From: Candidatus Woesearchaeota archaeon
GTDB taxonomy: Archaea; Nanobdellota; Nanobdellia; Woesearchaeales; J091
Assembly: GCA_003695045.1 (NCBI GenBank)
Contig: RFJB01000146.1
Span: 1-6,671 of the forward strand
Length of the DNA: 6,671 bases
Reading direction: 5' to 3'
Of the stretch, positions 6,423-6,671 are shown in pieces (the stretch's first letter is position 1; each line of letters opens with the position of its first letter). Under the pieces are notes generated by a model, which worked only from the letters and a program-made list of their open reading frames with translations, had not been told where the DNA came from and searched no databases. The position numbers were made by a program, and so were the translations under genes.

Positions 6423-6671
6423 ATGGCAGACAACAGCAAGCAAAACAAACAGCAGAACCAACAGGCGCCGCTCCCTTACGGTCAGTTTGCGCAGGACATA
6501 AAGAGCTTTGAGCAGCAGAGCGGAAGCGGAAGCCTTAACGATGTAGTGAGCATGCTGAACAGCATAAACAGACGCCTTAGAATTCTTGAAGACCGCTACT
6601 CAAATCTCAGAAGAAAAACCCAGGTTACAGACCAGAATATGCTCTCAAACACCAAACGGTTCACGAATGAA
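6423..6671 (+). CDS. Coiled-coil protein of unknown function, N-terminal part (runs off the right edge); possible FlaC/D/E-like accessory protein
   Basis: 83 codons are visible and the frame is still open at the edge. Residues 4-14 are a polar Q/N/K-rich stretch, followed by APLPYGQF. A Gly/Ser linker at 33-37 leads into a regular heptad helix. Hydrophobic or aromatic residues fall in 3-4 spacing at L38, V41, L45, I48, L52, L55, Y59 and L62, and the helix continues with charged residues such as RRLRILEDRYSNLRRK. No signal peptide or membrane segment is visible, so it is probably cytoplasmic. The gene is divergent from the FlaI/FlaJ operon and shares its upstream region. Archaellum clusters carry coiled-coil FlaC/D/E proteins, so an accessory role is plausible, but I recognise no signature motif that proves it. 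The start ATG is backed by the TATA box at 6385. The reading frame is well supported; the function is not. Confidence 0.75.
   Translation, partial: MADNSKQNKQQNQQAPLPYGQFAQDIKSFEQQSGSGSLNDVVSMLNSINRRLRILEDRYSNLRRKTQVTDQNMLSNTKRFTNE

Overview
The window looks like a piece of an archaeal chromosome. Evidence: a GlyRS of the single-chain archaeal/eukaryotic class II type, a one-OB-fold SSB resembling the Sulfolobus protein, a tRNA gene without encoded CCA, TATA boxes (TATTTAAAG or TTTAAA) at archaeal spacing before three genes, and a FlaI/FlaJ-type ATPase and membrane-platform pair. The exact lineage cannot be fixed from the sequence. The neighbourhood would fit an uncultivated euryarchaeal or DPANN-type genome, but that is a guess.

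Left part, + strand: the C-terminal two thirds of glycyl-tRNA synthetase (1-1086, cut by the window edge). After a 60-nt gap with a clear TATA box comes a small single-stranded DNA-binding protein with a very acidic tail (1147-1557). Twelve nucleotides later comes an intron-free tRNA-Phe(GAA) (1570-1643), probably on the same transcript. A short T-rich gap with a weak hairpin (1644-1695) separates this information-processing block from a convergent operon.

Centre, - strand: a two-gene operon reading leftwards. First is a large FlaI/TadA/GspE-family secretion ATPase (3968-6259, or 6280 from an upstream ATG). Overlapping it by 23 nt is a large FlaJ-type platform protein with about nine membrane segments and two T2SSF cytoplasmic domains (1696-3990). 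Together they form the motor and inner-membrane platform of a type IV pilus-like or archaellum-like machine. Both look longer than ordinary archaellum proteins, and no pilin, prepilin peptidase or FlaH is in view.

Right edge, + strand: the first 83 codons of a protein with a Q/N-rich start and a clean heptad coiled coil (6423 to the edge), transcribed divergently from the ATPase operon. It may be an accessory part of the same machine (FlaC/D/E-like), but that is inference. The 163-nt region between the divergent starts holds two opposed TATA boxes. A 26-bp imperfect palindrome lies almost exactly midway between them and is the best candidate regulatory element in the window. No CRISPR, insertion sequence, integrase or phage gene was seen.
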